Positions 1 to 8,806 are shown, counted from the first letter of the stretch. The stretch is 64,000 nt of DNA from Paractinoplanes bogorensis (GCF_018829635.1 NZ_JAHKKG010000008.1:62001-126000), one strand, 5' to 3'. A program made the numbers and translations. Notes: generated from the sequence alone by a model not told the origin.

Positions 1-385
1 GGTGGGTCGGGCACTCCGGGATCGGCTGCGCGACGTGCCGGCGGAACCAGTAGTAGTCCCGGTCCGGGTGGGGGCAGCCGTACCGGGGAGCCCCGATCGG
101 GCCGGGTTCGCCGGGCAGTGCCGTATAGGCGGCCCCGCGGCGGCCCGGTCGCAGGTCGGGAGGCCACAGTTCGGGGTCGCGGCGGACGTCGGCCACCCAG
201 GCCCGGACGATCGCCTCGGAGGCCAGGGCGTTCTCCAGTTCGGTGGTGACGTCCGTGCCGGCGGCGGCTCGCCGCAGCAGGCCGGCCAGCCGGTCGTCGA
301 GCCGGTCGGCCGACTCGCCGTCGGCGACCAGATCGGCCAGGTGGGAGCGGGCCATCCGGACGGCGTCGAGCAGGGAATCGTCCAT
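1..385 (-). CDS. Small Cys/His-motif protein next to CHAT gene (partial)
   Basis: The frame opens with ATG at 385 and runs off the left edge after 128 codons, so the C-terminus is missing. The start begins 2 bases beyond the TGA of the CHAT gene, with GGGGGT just upstream, so the two genes are translationally coupled. The N-terminal 90 residues look helical and acidic (LLDAVRMARSHLADLVADG). Near residues 103-128 the pattern changes to a Cys/His cluster: GCPHPDRDYYWFRR, then PIPECPTH. A C-x-H ... C-x2-H arrangement of this kind often binds zinc, but that is inference. I do not recognise a named family. Its coupling to a CHAT protease suggests a partner, substrate or regulator of that protein. 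Confidence 0.72.
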   Translation of the reverse strand, partial: MDDSLLDAVRMARSHLADLVADGESADRLDDRLAGLLRRAAAGTDVTTELENALASEAIVRAWVADVRRDPELWPPDLRPGRRGAAYTALPGEPGPIGAPRYGCPHPDRDYYWFRRHVAQPIPECPTH

Positions 386-386
386 G

Positions 387-3300
387 TCATACCCCCGCGT
401 GCAGGTGGGCGGCCCACAGGTCGGGCCGGTCCGGGGCCTGGTCGCGCGCCGCGCGGACGGCGCTGTGCAGGGCCACCGCCGGTCCGTCGGGCAGGCGCGC
501 GTAGAAGCCCCGGGCGAGATCGGCCGCCGCGAGGTCGTCGACCGTCCACATCGTGCCGATGACGTGCGGGAACCCGGCCAGCTGGAACGCCGACGTGATG
601 TGGATGGCCTCGTCGGTGAGCCGGGCCGAGGCCTGCCCGGTGCTGCAGGCCGACAGATAGACCAGCCGGGCCCGGTCGAGGTGCAGCCGGGCGATGTCGA
701 GCACGGTGAGCGGCCGGTCGGCGTGGTCGTGCACGAGCAGCCGGCTCGCCGACGGACGGTCGGGCACGCTGACGCCGTGACAGGCGAAGTGCACCAGCGA
801 CGCCCGGGTCAGATGATCGAGCACGCGGTCGCGGGTGGCGTCCCGGTCGCACAGCACCACCGCGTCCGGCAGGAGCGCGGTCAGGTCCGCGATCTCGCCC
901 GGCACGCCCGGCAACGACCCCGCGTCCGGCGTCTCGGCCATCCCGATCAGCAACGACCCGGCGGGCGCCGACCGCAGCGACCGGGCGCGCAGGTGTACGA
1001 GCGTCCGCAGCGTCGGCGTGTACGACGAGACGACCCGGTCCAGGCACGCCGGGGCCGGTCGCTCGTCCCGGCGGTCGTGATGGCCCGCCGCGTGCCAGGG
1101 CAGGAACGCGAGCCGCCCGGCCGGTGCCCACCACACCCGCCGCACCGGGTCGCCGTCGCAGCCGAGGGCGTCGAGCACCGGACCGGCCGCGGCGTCCCAC
1201 AGCCACCCGAGGAAACCGTTCATCGCCTGGATCGCCGCGTAGCGCTGGGCGAACGGCAGGTCCCGCCGGTCCAGGGTCTCGAGCAGGACGAGGAAGTCGC
1301 GGACCCGGTCGCGGACCACGCCGGCGCCGAGCCCCGGCAGCGGGACGTGCCGGACGCCGCCGCTTGTCACGGCGAGCGCGTCCGAACGGTCCGGGCCGGT
1401 CGAGAGCAGGACGATCGGCCCCTCGGCCGCCTCGCCGATGAGCTCGGGCAGGGTCGGCGGCAGCAGGAACCGGTCGAACGACGGCAGCGCGCGGATCCGG
1501 TCCAGCAGATCGCTCCAGGCCAGCGCGCGCCGGCGCCGGTCGGCGCTCGCCTGGTGCGCGGTGCCGGTCCCGTCCTCCTCCGGCGACCGGTTCAGCTCCC
1601 GGCGGGCCGACTCGAACTCGGCGGCGATCGCCGGGTAGTGCTCGGCCAGGCCGGCGGTCTCGCCGCGGGTCTCCATCTCCTGGGCCAGCAGGATCCCGCG
1701 GGCCTGCTCGATCAGCAGGACGGCGCGGTCCGGGTCGCCGGCGTCGAGCGCGGCCGAGCCGGCCACGGCGGCCAGGCCGGAGAATCCCTGCAACCGGTGT
1801 TCCTGGTCGTCGCGGCCCAGGTTGCGCGGGGAGATCGACGGGAGTGTCTCGACCGCGACCGTGAACCCGGCCAGCGCCTCGGTGTACTGCCCGGCTTCGG
1901 CCGCCGCGAGCGCCCCGTCGCGGGCGGCCCGCACGCGCAGTTCCGGATCGGAGCCGGCGGCGGACGTGGCTTCCCGGTACGCGGCGATCGCACCGTCCCG
2001 GTCGGCGGCGTCCCCGGTCAGCTCGAAGCGCGCGCGCAGGATGTGGCCCAGGTTGATCCGTGCCTTCGGCTGGGCCGGATGCCCGTCCGGGAGCGCGGCC
2101 AGCGCGTCGCGCGTGACGCCGGCCGCCGCGTCGAGGTCGTCCGGGTCGAGCCCGAGCCGGAACCGTGTGCGCAGGGCCTGGCCGAGATTCAACTGGTACA
2201 GCGGCCGGCGGGGGTCGCCGGCCCCGGTCCGCCCGACGACCTCGCGCAGCTGTTCGACGGCCTCGCCGGCCAGGGCCGGGTCACCGGTCCGGGCGGCCTC
2301 GGCGGAGAGATGCCGGGCGAGGTTGCCGGCCCGGAGCAGGTAGGCATCCCCGTCCTCGGGCGTGATCGCCACCGCGTCCCGGAAGTAGCCGGTGGCCATC
2401 TCCAGCAGATGGGGGAGTCCGGCGCGTTCGCCGTACATTTCGAACGCCAGCCCGGCCGCGCCGAGATAGCCACCGATCTCCGGGTCGTCCGGGGCGGCCT
2501 CGTTCACGACCTGCCGCATCGTGTCGATCGCCTCGCGCAGGACGGCCAGGTCGCCCGTGCTCTCGAACCACATCCGTAACCGCCGGCCGACGTCGGCCAG
2601 CAGGGACGCCCGGCTGCTCTCCTCGGCCAGCCCGGCCGCCACCCGGGTGTGCCGGATCGACTCCTCCAGATCGGCGACGTCACCGGTCAGCTCGAAGCGA
2701 AGCCAGAGCGCCTCGCCCAGACGCCCCGACGCGATCACCCGCCGGCTCTCCTCCGCGTGCTCGAGGTCGCGCCGAGCCGCCCGGACCGCCAGGTCCCGGC
2801 CGGTCAGGTTGTTCAGATGGTCGCGGAGGGTGCTCATCGACTCCGCGAGGAGCGCCGACTCGGCCTGGCCGAGCTCGTCGTCGCGGCCCCGGTGCTCCAT
2901 CACCTCGGCCATCAGCGCCACGGCCCGCTCGAGGTCGGCGGTGTCGCCGGCTCGGGCGAACCGCTGCCGCAGATCCAGGGCGAGGATCAGCCGGCGGTTG
3001 ACCGGAGAACCGGGCGCGGACACGGCCCGCTCCTCGTGGACGATGGCCTCGTCGAGGTCGGCCGGATCGGCGTCCCGGTCGAAGCGCCGGGTCAGCAACG
3101 CACCCAGCGTGATGAGCCGGGGCCCGAGATCGTCACTGTCGGCGTCCATCACCGCGACCGCGGCCCGGCCGGCGGCGATCGCGTCGCCGAGCAGGCCCGG
3201 GTCCTGGCGCCGCTGGTCGGCGGCCGACAGCACGCGCGAGGCCGACCAGCGCATCTCACCCGCATCGGCCTCGGCCGGCGGGGACAGGGCGAGCGACCGC

Positions 3301-4166
3301 CGGGCCGCCGCCACGGCCGCGTCGAGGTCGGCCTCGTCTCCCGCCTGCTCGAACCGCTCCCACCGGGCCGCGCCCAGGCCGGCCAGGAACGCCGCGTCCT
3401 CCGGGGCGCCGGGCTCGGCCAGCACCTCGATCAACTCGTCGAGCAGTTCGGGCCGGCCGGTGCGGTTGTACTCCTCCTCCAGCAGCCCGGCCAGCCGGCC
3501 GCGCCGGACCGACCACCCCGGGTCGGCCGGGCTGGTGTGCCGGACCGCTTCCCGAAGCCGGTCGGTGGTCTCCGGCACATGCCCGGCGTCACCGGTCAGA
3601 GCCAGCAGGCCGGCCAGTCCGGAGTGGTACTTCGACCAGTCGGGATCCGCCGGTGCGGCGGCCGCCACGGCCGACCGGCCGGCCGCGATCGCCTGCTCCA
3701 GGTCGTCCGGGTCGCCGGCCCGCTCGAACCGCGTCCGGAGCACGACCAGGAGCTCGAACCAGCACATCGCCTCGCTCGGATCGTCGACCGGCGGGGCGGT
3801 CAGAGCCTGACGCAGGGCGGTCACCGCCTCGTCCAGCAGACCCGGCCCGCCGCCCGCGTGGAACCAGCCGAGCAGGTCGATCGAGAGGTTCATCAGCTCG
3901 GTGCGGCCGCTCTCCGGCAGCTCGGCGAGCTGCCGGTCCACGTCGACCAGCCGGCGCAGCAGCTCGGCATCGCCGGTGCCGTTCCGGCTCAGTTCGAGCG
4001 CCCGGCCGAGCAGCGTCAGCGCGCTCGACCGGTACGCGAAATCCATGGTGACGGCCTCGTCCAGCAGCGTGACGGCCCGGTCGAGATCGTCGCCGCGCTG
4101 CAGCAGATCGTTCGCGATCAGCAGTCGCGTCTCGGCGAAACCGTCGTCCTTCTCCAGCCGCCGCAT
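387..4166 (-). CDS. TPR-repeat CHAT-domain (caspase-like) protein
   Basis: A 1259-residue cytoplasmic protein. About 900 N-terminal residues are degenerate TPR-like helical repeats, each carrying a variant of 'RFERAGDPDDLEQAIAAGR' at a spacing of some 40-50 residues. The C-terminal 330 residues are a CHAT domain of the caspase/separase clan, with the catalytic pair visible as HFACHG (His about 1130) and LSACSTG (Cys about 1174); both residues are present, so the protease is predicted active. CHAT proteins with TPR scaffolds are known as effectors in bacterial conflict and programmed-death systems, and Craspase-like TPR-CHAT is one example. The start ATG at 4166 has GAGGTG at a good distance. 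The following gene overlaps its stop codon, forming a two-gene unit. The substrate is unknown. Confidence 0.9.
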   Translation of the reverse strand: MRRLEKDDGFAETRLLIANDLLQRGDDLDRAVTLLDEAVTMDFAYRSSALTLLGRALELSRNGTGDAELLRRLVDVDRQLAELPESGRTELMNLSIDLLGWFHAGGGPGLLDEAVTALRQALTAPPVDDPSEAMCWFELLVVLRTRFERAGDPDDLEQAIAAGRSAVAAAAPADPDWSKYHSGLAGLLALTGDAGHVPETTDRLREAVRHTSPADPGWSVRRGRLAGLLEEEYNRTGRPELLDELIEVLAEPGAPEDAAFLAGLGAARWERFEQAGDEADLDAAVAAARRSLALSPPAEADAGEMRWSASRVLSAADQRRQDPGLLGDAIAAGRAAVAVMDADSDDLGPRLITLGALLTRRFDRDADPADLDEAIVHEERAVSAPGSPVNRRLILALDLRQRFARAGDTADLERAVALMAEVMEHRGRDDELGQAESALLAESMSTLRDHLNNLTGRDLAVRAARRDLEHAEESRRVIASGRLGEALWLRFELTGDVADLEESIRHTRVAAGLAEESSRASLLADVGRRLRMWFESTGDLAVLREAIDTMRQVVNEAAPDDPEIGGYLGAAGLAFEMYGERAGLPHLLEMATGYFRDAVAITPEDGDAYLLRAGNLARHLSAEAARTGDPALAGEAVEQLREVVGRTGAGDPRRPLYQLNLGQALRTRFRLGLDPDDLDAAAGVTRDALAALPDGHPAQPKARINLGHILRARFELTGDAADRDGAIAAYREATSAAGSDPELRVRAARDGALAAAEAGQYTEALAGFTVAVETLPSISPRNLGRDDQEHRLQGFSGLAAVAGSAALDAGDPDRAVLLIEQARGILLAQEMETRGETAGLAEHYPAIAAEFESARRELNRSPEEDGTGTAHQASADRRRRALAWSDLLDRIRALPSFDRFLLPPTLPELIGEAAEGPIVLLSTGPDRSDALAVTSGGVRHVPLPGLGAGVVRDRVRDFLVLLETLDRRDLPFAQRYAAIQAMNGFLGWLWDAAAGPVLDALGCDGDPVRRVWWAPAGRLAFLPWHAAGHHDRRDERPAPACLDRVVSSYTPTLRTLVHLRARSLRSAPAGSLLIGMAETPDAGSLPGVPGEIADLTALLPDAVVLCDRDATRDRVLDHLTRASLVHFACHGVSVPDRPSASRLLVHDHADRPLTVLDIARLHLDRARLVYLSACSTGQASARLTDEAIHITSAFQLAGFPHVIGTMWTVDDLAAADLARGFYARLPDGPAVALHSAVRAARDQAPDRPDLWAAHLHAGV

Positions 4167-4243
4167 CGTTCACCTCGCTGTCGCCGCGCTCCGACGAGCG
4201 TGATCGCGGCCGTCGCGAGGCGCAGTCGAGCACCTGACAGCAA

Positions 4244-4852
4244 TCAGGTGGAGTGCAAACGCCCAACTCGCGGCAGGCCACGGCCGTCCGGGAGGGTACG
4301 GCCGCTCAGCACGGCCACCAGCGAGCCGCCGTCGGTGCGGACGGGCGGGCCAACGGGTTCGGCGTCGGACCACTGCCAGTTCAGGTCGGTGGCCTCGAGG
4401 TGGACGCCGGTCAGGTCGATACCGAACCAGGTGCCGCGTGCTTCGGTGATCAGGTCGAGCACGGCGGTCACGGCCTCGGGCGGGGCGACGGCCGGGCGGT
4501 CGAGGGCCACCGTGATGTCGAGCGAGTGGATGACGGCGTGGCTCAGCGCGCCCGCCGCGCCGCCGCCGGGTGGCTGCCACGCGTGCAGCTCGGGTGACCG
4601 CAGCTGAGCGAGCAGGACGTCGGCCGGCAGTTCGGCGTCGCGGGCGGCCACGGTGTCGGAGAGCACCCCGAAATCGCCGCGCGCGGCGGCCATCTCGGCC
4701 GCGAACAGGTCGGGCGTCAACCGGGCGGGCATCGTCACGTGGGCGACCACGTGGCGGACCGCCCATTTCGCACACAGCGACGGCGCGTCCCACGGCGCGT
4801 CGGTCAGGACGTCGGCGAGCCGGTTGTACGTCGGTGCCACCAGAGCCTGCAT
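4244..4852 (-). CDS. Maleylpyruvate isomerase family (mycothiol-type, DinB fold) protein
   Basis: 202 residues of the TIGR03083/MDMPI type. The N-terminus 'LADVLTDAPWDAPSLCAKWAVRHVVAHV' is the typical first helix pair, with a conserved W and the metal-site His region HVVAH; a second motif, SHAVIHSLDITVALDRP, carries the later His-containing helix (HAVIHS). Members are DinB-like four-helix bundles, and some use mycothiol as cofactor in isomerisation or detoxification. The start is 1 base past the stop of the SRPBCC gene, so this is the third gene of an arsR-SRPBCC operon. A detoxification or small-molecule role is likely; the substrate is unknown. Confidence 0.8.
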   Translation of the reverse strand: MQALVAPTYNRLADVLTDAPWDAPSLCAKWAVRHVVAHVTMPARLTPDLFAAEMAAARGDFGVLSDTVAARDAELPADVLLAQLRSPELHAWQPPGGGAAGALSHAVIHSLDITVALDRPAVAPPEAVTAVLDLITEARGTWFGIDLTGVHLEATDLNWQWSDAEPVGPPVRTDGGSLVAVLSGRTLPDGRGLPRVGRLHST

Positions 4853-4853
4853 G

Positions 4854-5276
4854 TCAGTCTCCCCGTACGAGGTGGGTCAGGTGCTCGGCGAACTTGTCGA
4901 GCGAGGTCAGGAACCCGGCCCGCGACTCGGGCGGCGGCGCCGGTTGCTGGTGGATGACGACCGCGGTGGTGCCGTCGCCCAGGTCGTCGAGCGTGGTCGT
5001 GGTGCGCATGCCGTTGGCCGGCTCGTGCCAGGCCAGCCGGGCCGGTGGGTCGACCTCGGTGAAGGCGGCGACCATCCGGTAGCTGCCGTGCTCGCCGATC
5101 ATCAGGGTCTCGAACCGGCCGCCCGGCCGCAGCTCGACGACGATGCCGTCGAGCGGGGTGTGCATGCCGCGCGGCCCCCAGAAATGAGCGAGCTCGGCCG
5201 GCTCGGTGAGACAGCGCCAGACCAGCTCGCGCGGCGCCGGCAGCACCCGCCGATAGAGCATCCCCTCGTCAGTCAT
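4854..5276 (-). CDS. SRPBCC/AHSA1-like protein
   Basis: 140 residues starting MTDEGMLYRRVLPAPRELVWR. The sequence shows the hallmarks of AHSA1-type START folds: 'PAPRELVWRCLTEPAELAHFWGP' at the N-terminus, 'LRPGGRFETLM' in the middle, and a C-terminal amphipathic helix 'LTSLDKFAEHLTHLV'. I chose the ATG at 5276, which overlaps the arsR stop by 8 bases, because the longer open frame upstream reads through arsR in the wrong frame. ArsR-AHSA1 gene pairs are common in actinobacteria; the AHSA1 protein is thought to bind a hydrophobic ligand. Confidence 0.88.
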   Translation of the reverse strand: MTDEGMLYRRVLPAPRELVWRCLTEPAELAHFWGPRGMHTPLDGIVVELRPGGRFETLMIGEHGSYRMVAAFTEVDPPARLAWHEPANGMRTTTTLDDLGDGTTAVVIHQQPAPPPESRAGFLTSLDKFAEHLTHLVRGD

Positions 5277-5601
5277 CGCGGCTCTCCTGCAGCTGGACCA
5301 GGCGGTTCTCCAGACGGTCCATGCGCTCGGTCCAGGTGCGGCGGCTCTCGCCGATCCAGGCCAGGGCCTCGTCGAGGACGGCCGGCTCGAGGCGGCACGG
5401 CCGGGTCTGCCGGTGCCGGCCACGGCTGATCAGACCCGACCGCTCGAGCACCTGCAGATGTTGCGAGACGGCCTGCAGGCTCATCGCGTACGGCTCGGCC
5501 AGCTCCTTGACCGTCGCGTCGCCCGCGCTCAGCCGGGCCACGATGTCGCGCCGGGTGGCGTCGGCCAGCGCCGTGAACACCGCGTCGAGCCGTTGATCCA
5601 T
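5269..5601 (-). CDS. ArsR-family transcriptional regulator
   Basis: About 110 residues with a winged helix: 'DAVFTALADATRRDIVARLSAGDATVKELAEPYAMSLQAVSQHLQVLERSGLISRGR' is the classic ArsR order (recognition helix MSLQAVSQHLQVL). The metal-binding CxC motif is absent, as in the ArsR regulators paired with SRPBCC proteins. ATG 5601 (MDQRLDAVF) is the usual family start; a TTG four codons upstream at 5613 is possible. It is the first gene of a three-gene operon and is divergent from tetR across 86 bases containing palindromes, so autorepression is likely. Confidence 0.9.
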   Translation of the reverse strand: MDQRLDAVFTALADATRRDIVARLSAGDATVKELAEPYAMSLQAVSQHLQVLERSGLISRGRHRQTRPCRLEPAVLDEALAWIGESRRTWTERMDRLENRLVQLQESRDD

Positions 5602-5618
5602 GCGCTTACTCAAGCACT

Positions 5619-5632
5619 CGCTTTATCAAGCG
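5619..5632. promoter_or_regulatory. Candidate ArsR operator
   Basis: Inverted repeat CGCTT-TATC-AAGCG located 18 bases upstream of arsR, inside an AT-rich segment. A second GCTTGA-like half-site follows towards the gene. The position fits autoregulation of the arsR-SRPBCC operon; assignment is by location only. Confidence 0.5.
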
Positions 5633-5650
5633 TCAACTTGAACAATGAAT

Positions 5651-5680
5651 TTGCACGAAGTGCAACGCTGCATTTAGTGT
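5651..5680 (+). promoter_or_regulatory. tetR promoter with palindromic operator
   Basis: TTGCAC-GAA-GTGCAA (5651-5665) is a perfect 6+6 palindrome. TAGTGT (5675-5680) lies 7 bases before the ATG at 5688, giving a leaderless promoter; TTGCAC at 18 bp spacing could be the -35 element, so the palindrome covers it. This fits autorepression by the TetR protein encoded immediately downstream. Confidence 0.65.
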
Positions 5681-5687
5681 AACGATC

Positions 5688-6317
5688 ATGGTGATCGATC
5701 TCGGGCCGCCCGACCGGCGTACGGCGCTCAAGGCACGGCACCGGCGGGCCATCCTCGACGCGGCCCAGCAGCTGATCGCCGACGGCACCCGGTTCAGCGT
5801 CGACCAGCTGGCCGAGCGGGCCGACGTGTCCCGGCGGACGATCTTCAACCACTTCGCGTCCATCGACGACGTGGTCACCACCGCCTGCACCGAGGTGCTG
5901 GGCGTGGTCATCGAGTCGTTCCGGGCCCAGGTCAGCGCGCGGCCGTTCGAGCCGGGCAGCCGGGCCGAGATGTTCGAGACGGTGGCCGCGGCGCTGCGGG
6001 CGACCGACGTGCCCAGCACCATCGCGTTCCTGTGGCAGGCGCTCGGTGGCTTCGGCGTCGACGATCCGCGGCCGCAGCAGATCTTTCAGGCGACCTTTTC
6101 CCGTACGACGGCAGACCTCGCCCGGGAACTCGCCGAGCGCAACGCCGGACGGGATCCCCTCGAAGCCGAACTGCTGGTCAGCTCGCTGATGCACGGCACC
6201 GAGGTGATCGCCCACCACTGGATCGCCGCGACCGGGGCGACCACCGACGAGCCGGCCCGCGCGCTCTGGAGCGAACTGCTCGATCGACTCGTCGACAACA
6301 TCCGTACTGGTTACTGA
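5688..6317 (+). CDS. TetR-family repressor
   Basis: 209 residues. The N-terminal HTH 'AILDAAQQLIADGTRFSVDQLAERADVSRRTIFNHFASIDDVV' is textbook TetR; the helical remainder is the ligand-binding and dimer domain. ATG 5688 is leaderless downstream of TAGTGT. It stands immediately upstream of an MMPL exporter gene on the same strand, the usual arrangement for an efflux pump repressor, and a palindrome overlaps its promoter. It contains an exact copy of the recurrent word TTTTCCCGTACG at 6096, read here as FSRT. Confidence 0.93.
   Translation: MVIDLGPPDRRTALKARHRRAILDAAQQLIADGTRFSVDQLAERADVSRRTIFNHFASIDDVVTTACTEVLGVVIESFRAQVSARPFEPGSRAEMFETVAAALRATDVPSTIAFLWQALGGFGVDDPRPQQIFQATFSRTTADLARELAERNAGRDPLEAELLVSSLMHGTEVIAHHWIAATGATTDEPARALWSELLDRLVDNIRTGY
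6096..6107 (-). repeat. Recurrent word CGTACGGGAAAA, copy 1
   Basis: Exact copy in reverse orientation inside tetR, encoding F-S-R-T. See finding on the intragenic word. Confidence 0.8.
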
Positions 6318-6320
6318 TTT

Positions 6321-6362
6321 CTTTCCTTTCCCACCTTCAGGCTTTCTTTCCCACCCTTCAGG
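6321..6362 (+). repeat. 21-bp imperfect tandem duplication before mmpL
   Basis: Two adjacent pyrimidine-rich 21-mers, each of the form CTTTC(C)TTTCCCAC(C)CTTCAGG, fill the gap between tetR and mmpL. The second copy ends in the AGGAG that serves as ribosome binding site for mmpL, so the duplication brings two near-identical pre-RBS segments. Confidence 0.75.
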
Positions 6363-6373
6363 AGAACGCCGGC

Positions 6374-8806
6374 ATGGCCGAGTTGCTGTACCGCCTGGGG
6401 CGCTTCTGCGCCCGCCGCGCCTGGACCGTCGTGGTCGCGTGGACCGTCGTCCTGGGACTGACTGTCGGCGGCTACTTCGCCTTCGGCGGCACGCTGTCGT
6501 CACAGGTCGACATCCCGGGGACGGCCACCGAAGAGGTCAGCAAGAAGCTGGCCGACCGGTTCCCGGCCGCGAGCGGCGGTAATGGGGCGGTCGTCTTCCA
6601 CACCACCGACGGAACGGCGTTCACGGAGGCGCAGCGTACGGGAATCGCCTCGGTGTTGAAGAGCACCGCCGAGCTGGACGGGGTCGCGACCACGACCGAC
6701 CCGTTCGCGACGGCCGGACAGCTCGCCGCACAGAACGCGAAGATCGCCGACGGCCGGAAGCAGCTCGAGGACGCCCGGGCTCAGCTGCCACCCGAACAGC
6801 AGAAGCTTCTGGAACCGCGCGTCAAACAACTCGACGACTCGCAGCGGCTGCTCGACCTGTCGTCCCAGGTCCGCACGGTGTCGGCCGACAACACGACGGC
6901 GATCGCGCAGGTCATCTTCAGCGACCGCCGCCTCGACGTCACGCCGGAGACCAAGCAGAGCGTCGTCGACCACGTCAGCCGGGAGGTGCCGGACGGGGTC
7001 GAGGCCGACTTCTCCAACGACATCACGCAGAGCGTCCCCGAGATCCTCGGCGTGGGCGAGGTCGCCGGTGTCGTGATCGCCGCCATCACTCTGATGATCA
7101 TGCTGGGTACGGTCGTGGCGGCCGCCCTGCCGATCGTCAGCGCCCTGGTGGGGGTGGCGATCGGGGTCACCGCCGCGCTGTCGCTGAGCGGTGTCGTCGA
7201 GATGCTGTCGATCACGCCGGTGCTGGGCGTCATGCTCGGTCTGGCCGTCGGCATCGACTACTGCCTGTTCATCCTCAACCGGCATCGCCGCCAGTTGCTC
7301 GACGGGGTGCCGTTGGCCGAGTCGATCGGGCTGGCCAACGGCACGTCGGGCAACGCCGTCGTGTTCGCCGGCTCGACCGTGCTGGTCGCGCTGCTCGCGC
7401 TCAACGTCACCGGCATTCCGTTCCTGGGACTGATGGGCACGGTCGGCGCGATCTGCGTGGCGGTCAGCGTGCTGCTCGCGATCAGCCTGACGCCGGCGAT
7501 CCTGTCGCTGCTCGGTCCGCGCATCCTGCGCCGCAAGCAACGCCCGGCCGCCGCCCGCCACGCCTCAGCGGAACCGCCCGCGACGGGTCAGGCCGAAACG
7601 GGTCAGGCCGAAACGGGTCAGGGCGTGACGGGTCAGGACGCGACGAGCGATACGGACGCGGAGACGACCGGCGCGCATCGGGCGCCCGAGCGCGGTGCCG
7701 CGGACAAGCCGATGAGCAACGTCCGCGCGATCCTCACCGTGCTGGGCGGGCTGGCCGTTCTGCTGACGATCGCCGTCCCGGCCCTGTCGATGCGGCTCGG
7801 GCTGCCCGACGGCAGTTCCGAGGCCGAGAGCTCCACCCAGTACCAGGCCTACAAGCTGATCGAGGAGAAGTTCGGCGCCGGGGTCAACGGCCCGCTGCTC
7901 ATCGTGGCCGACGTGCCCCAGCCGGTCACCGAGCAGGCCGCCGCCGTGGCCGAGCAGGTCCGCATCGCCGACACGCTGCTGGCCGTGGACGACGTCACCG
8001 CCGTCGCCCCGATCGGGCAGTCGGCCGACAAGACGCTGTTCGCGTTCCAGGTGATTCCGGCGGACGGGCCGTCGAGCGGGTCCACCGAACAACTCGTACG
8101 GGAACTGCGGGATCTTTCGCCCCTGCCGGTGGATGTGCGGCTCGGTGTGGCCGGCAGTGCCAGCGGCAACATCGACATCTCGGAGCAGCTCTCCGACGCG
8201 CTGCCGGGCTACCTGGGCCTGGTCCTGGGACTGTCGCTGATCATTCTGATCTTCGTGTTCCGGTCGATCCTGGTACCGGTCACCGCGACCCTGGGTTTCA
8301 TCCTGTCGCTGTTCGCCACGTTCGGCGGGCTGACCGCGATCTTCCAGTGGGGCTGGCTGGGCGGCGTGTTCGGCGTGCACGACCCGAATCCGGTGCTCAG
8401 TTTCCTGCCCACCATCCTGATCGGCATCCTGTTCGGGCTGGCCATGGACTACCAGCTGTTCCTGGTCTCCGGCATGCGTGAGGCCTATGCCCACGGCGCC
8501 CCGGCGAAACTGGCCGTGCGGCAGGGCGTTCGGGCCGGCCGTACGGTCGTCGTCGCGGCCGCCATCATCATGATCTCGGTGTTCGGCGGGTTCATCTTCT
8601 CCAACACCGCGATCATCCGGTCGCTCGGTTTCGGGCTCTCGTTCGGCGTGCTGGCCGATGCTTTCTTCGTACGGATGTTGCTCATCCCCGCCGTGATGCA
8701 CCTGCTCGGCCGGTCGGCGTGGTGGATGCCGCGCTGGCTCGACCGCATCCTGCCCGACGTCGACGTGGAGGGCGCCGCGCTGCGGTCTGGCAAGCTTGAG
8801 CCGTGA
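6374..8806 (+). CDS. MMPL/RND-family drug or lipid exporter
   Basis: 810 residues with the twofold MMPL layout. TM1 is at about 17-37 (VVVAWTVVLGLTVGGYFAFGG), followed by an extracytoplasmic domain with a helical hairpin and a block of five TM helices from about 225 to 365. A hydrophilic linker follows, then the second half: TM at about 455, a second outer domain, and TM helices up to 790. GVMLGLAVGIDYCLFILNRHRR and GILFGLAMDYQLFLVSGMREA are the conserved MMPL signatures carrying the proton-relay Asp. ATG 6374 has AGGAG upstream; an in-frame extension further upstream overlaps tetR and is rejected. The linker holds four 5-residue repeats TGQxx. Substrate unknown; regulation by the adjacent TetR is likely. 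Confidence 0.93.
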   Translation: MAELLYRLGRFCARRAWTVVVAWTVVLGLTVGGYFAFGGTLSSQVDIPGTATEEVSKKLADRFPAASGGNGAVVFHTTDGTAFTEAQRTGIASVLKSTAELDGVATTTDPFATAGQLAAQNAKIADGRKQLEDARAQLPPEQQKLLEPRVKQLDDSQRLLDLSSQVRTVSADNTTAIAQVIFSDRRLDVTPETKQSVVDHVSREVPDGVEADFSNDITQSVPEILGVGEVAGVVIAAITLMIMLGTVVAAALPIVSALVGVAIGVTAALSLSGVVEMLSITPVLGVMLGLAVGIDYCLFILNRHRRQLLDGVPLAESIGLANGTSGNAVVFAGSTVLVALLALNVTGIPFLGLMGTVGAICVAVSVLLAISLTPAILSLLGPRILRRKQRPAAARHASAEPPATGQAETGQAETGQGVTGQDATSDTDAETTGAHRAPERGAADKPMSNVRAILTVLGGLAVLLTIAVPALSMRLGLPDGSSEAESSTQYQAYKLIEEKFGAGVNGPLLIVADVPQPVTEQAAAVAEQVRIADTLLAVDDVTAVAPIGQSADKTLFAFQVIPADGPSSGSTEQLVRELRDLSPLPVDVRLGVAGSASGNIDISEQLSDALPGYLGLVLGLSLIILIFVFRSILVPVTATLGFILSLFATFGGLTAIFQWGWLGGVFGVHDPNPVLSFLPTILIGILFGLAMDYQLFLVSGMREAYAHGAPAKLAVRQGVRAGRTVVVAAAIIMISVFGGFIFSNTAIIRSLGFGLSFGVLADAFFVRMLLIPAVMHLLGRSAWWMPRWLDRILPDVDVEGAALRSGKLEP
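7583..7642 (+). repeat. 4 x 15-bp tandem repeat inside mmpL
   Basis: Four head-to-tail copies of ACGGGTCAGGCCGAA, the last two with changes in the final five bases. They encode (TGQxx)4 at residues about 404-423 in the cytoplasmic linker between the two MMPL halves. The length is a multiple of 3, so copy-number change would leave the frame intact. Confidence 0.9.

Noticed and set aside
243..2579. Long plus-strand open frame, with another at 2649-4607
   Set aside because: Both run antisense to the CHAT gene; their translations are Arg/Pro/Gln-rich with no motif, as expected opposite GC-rich codons.
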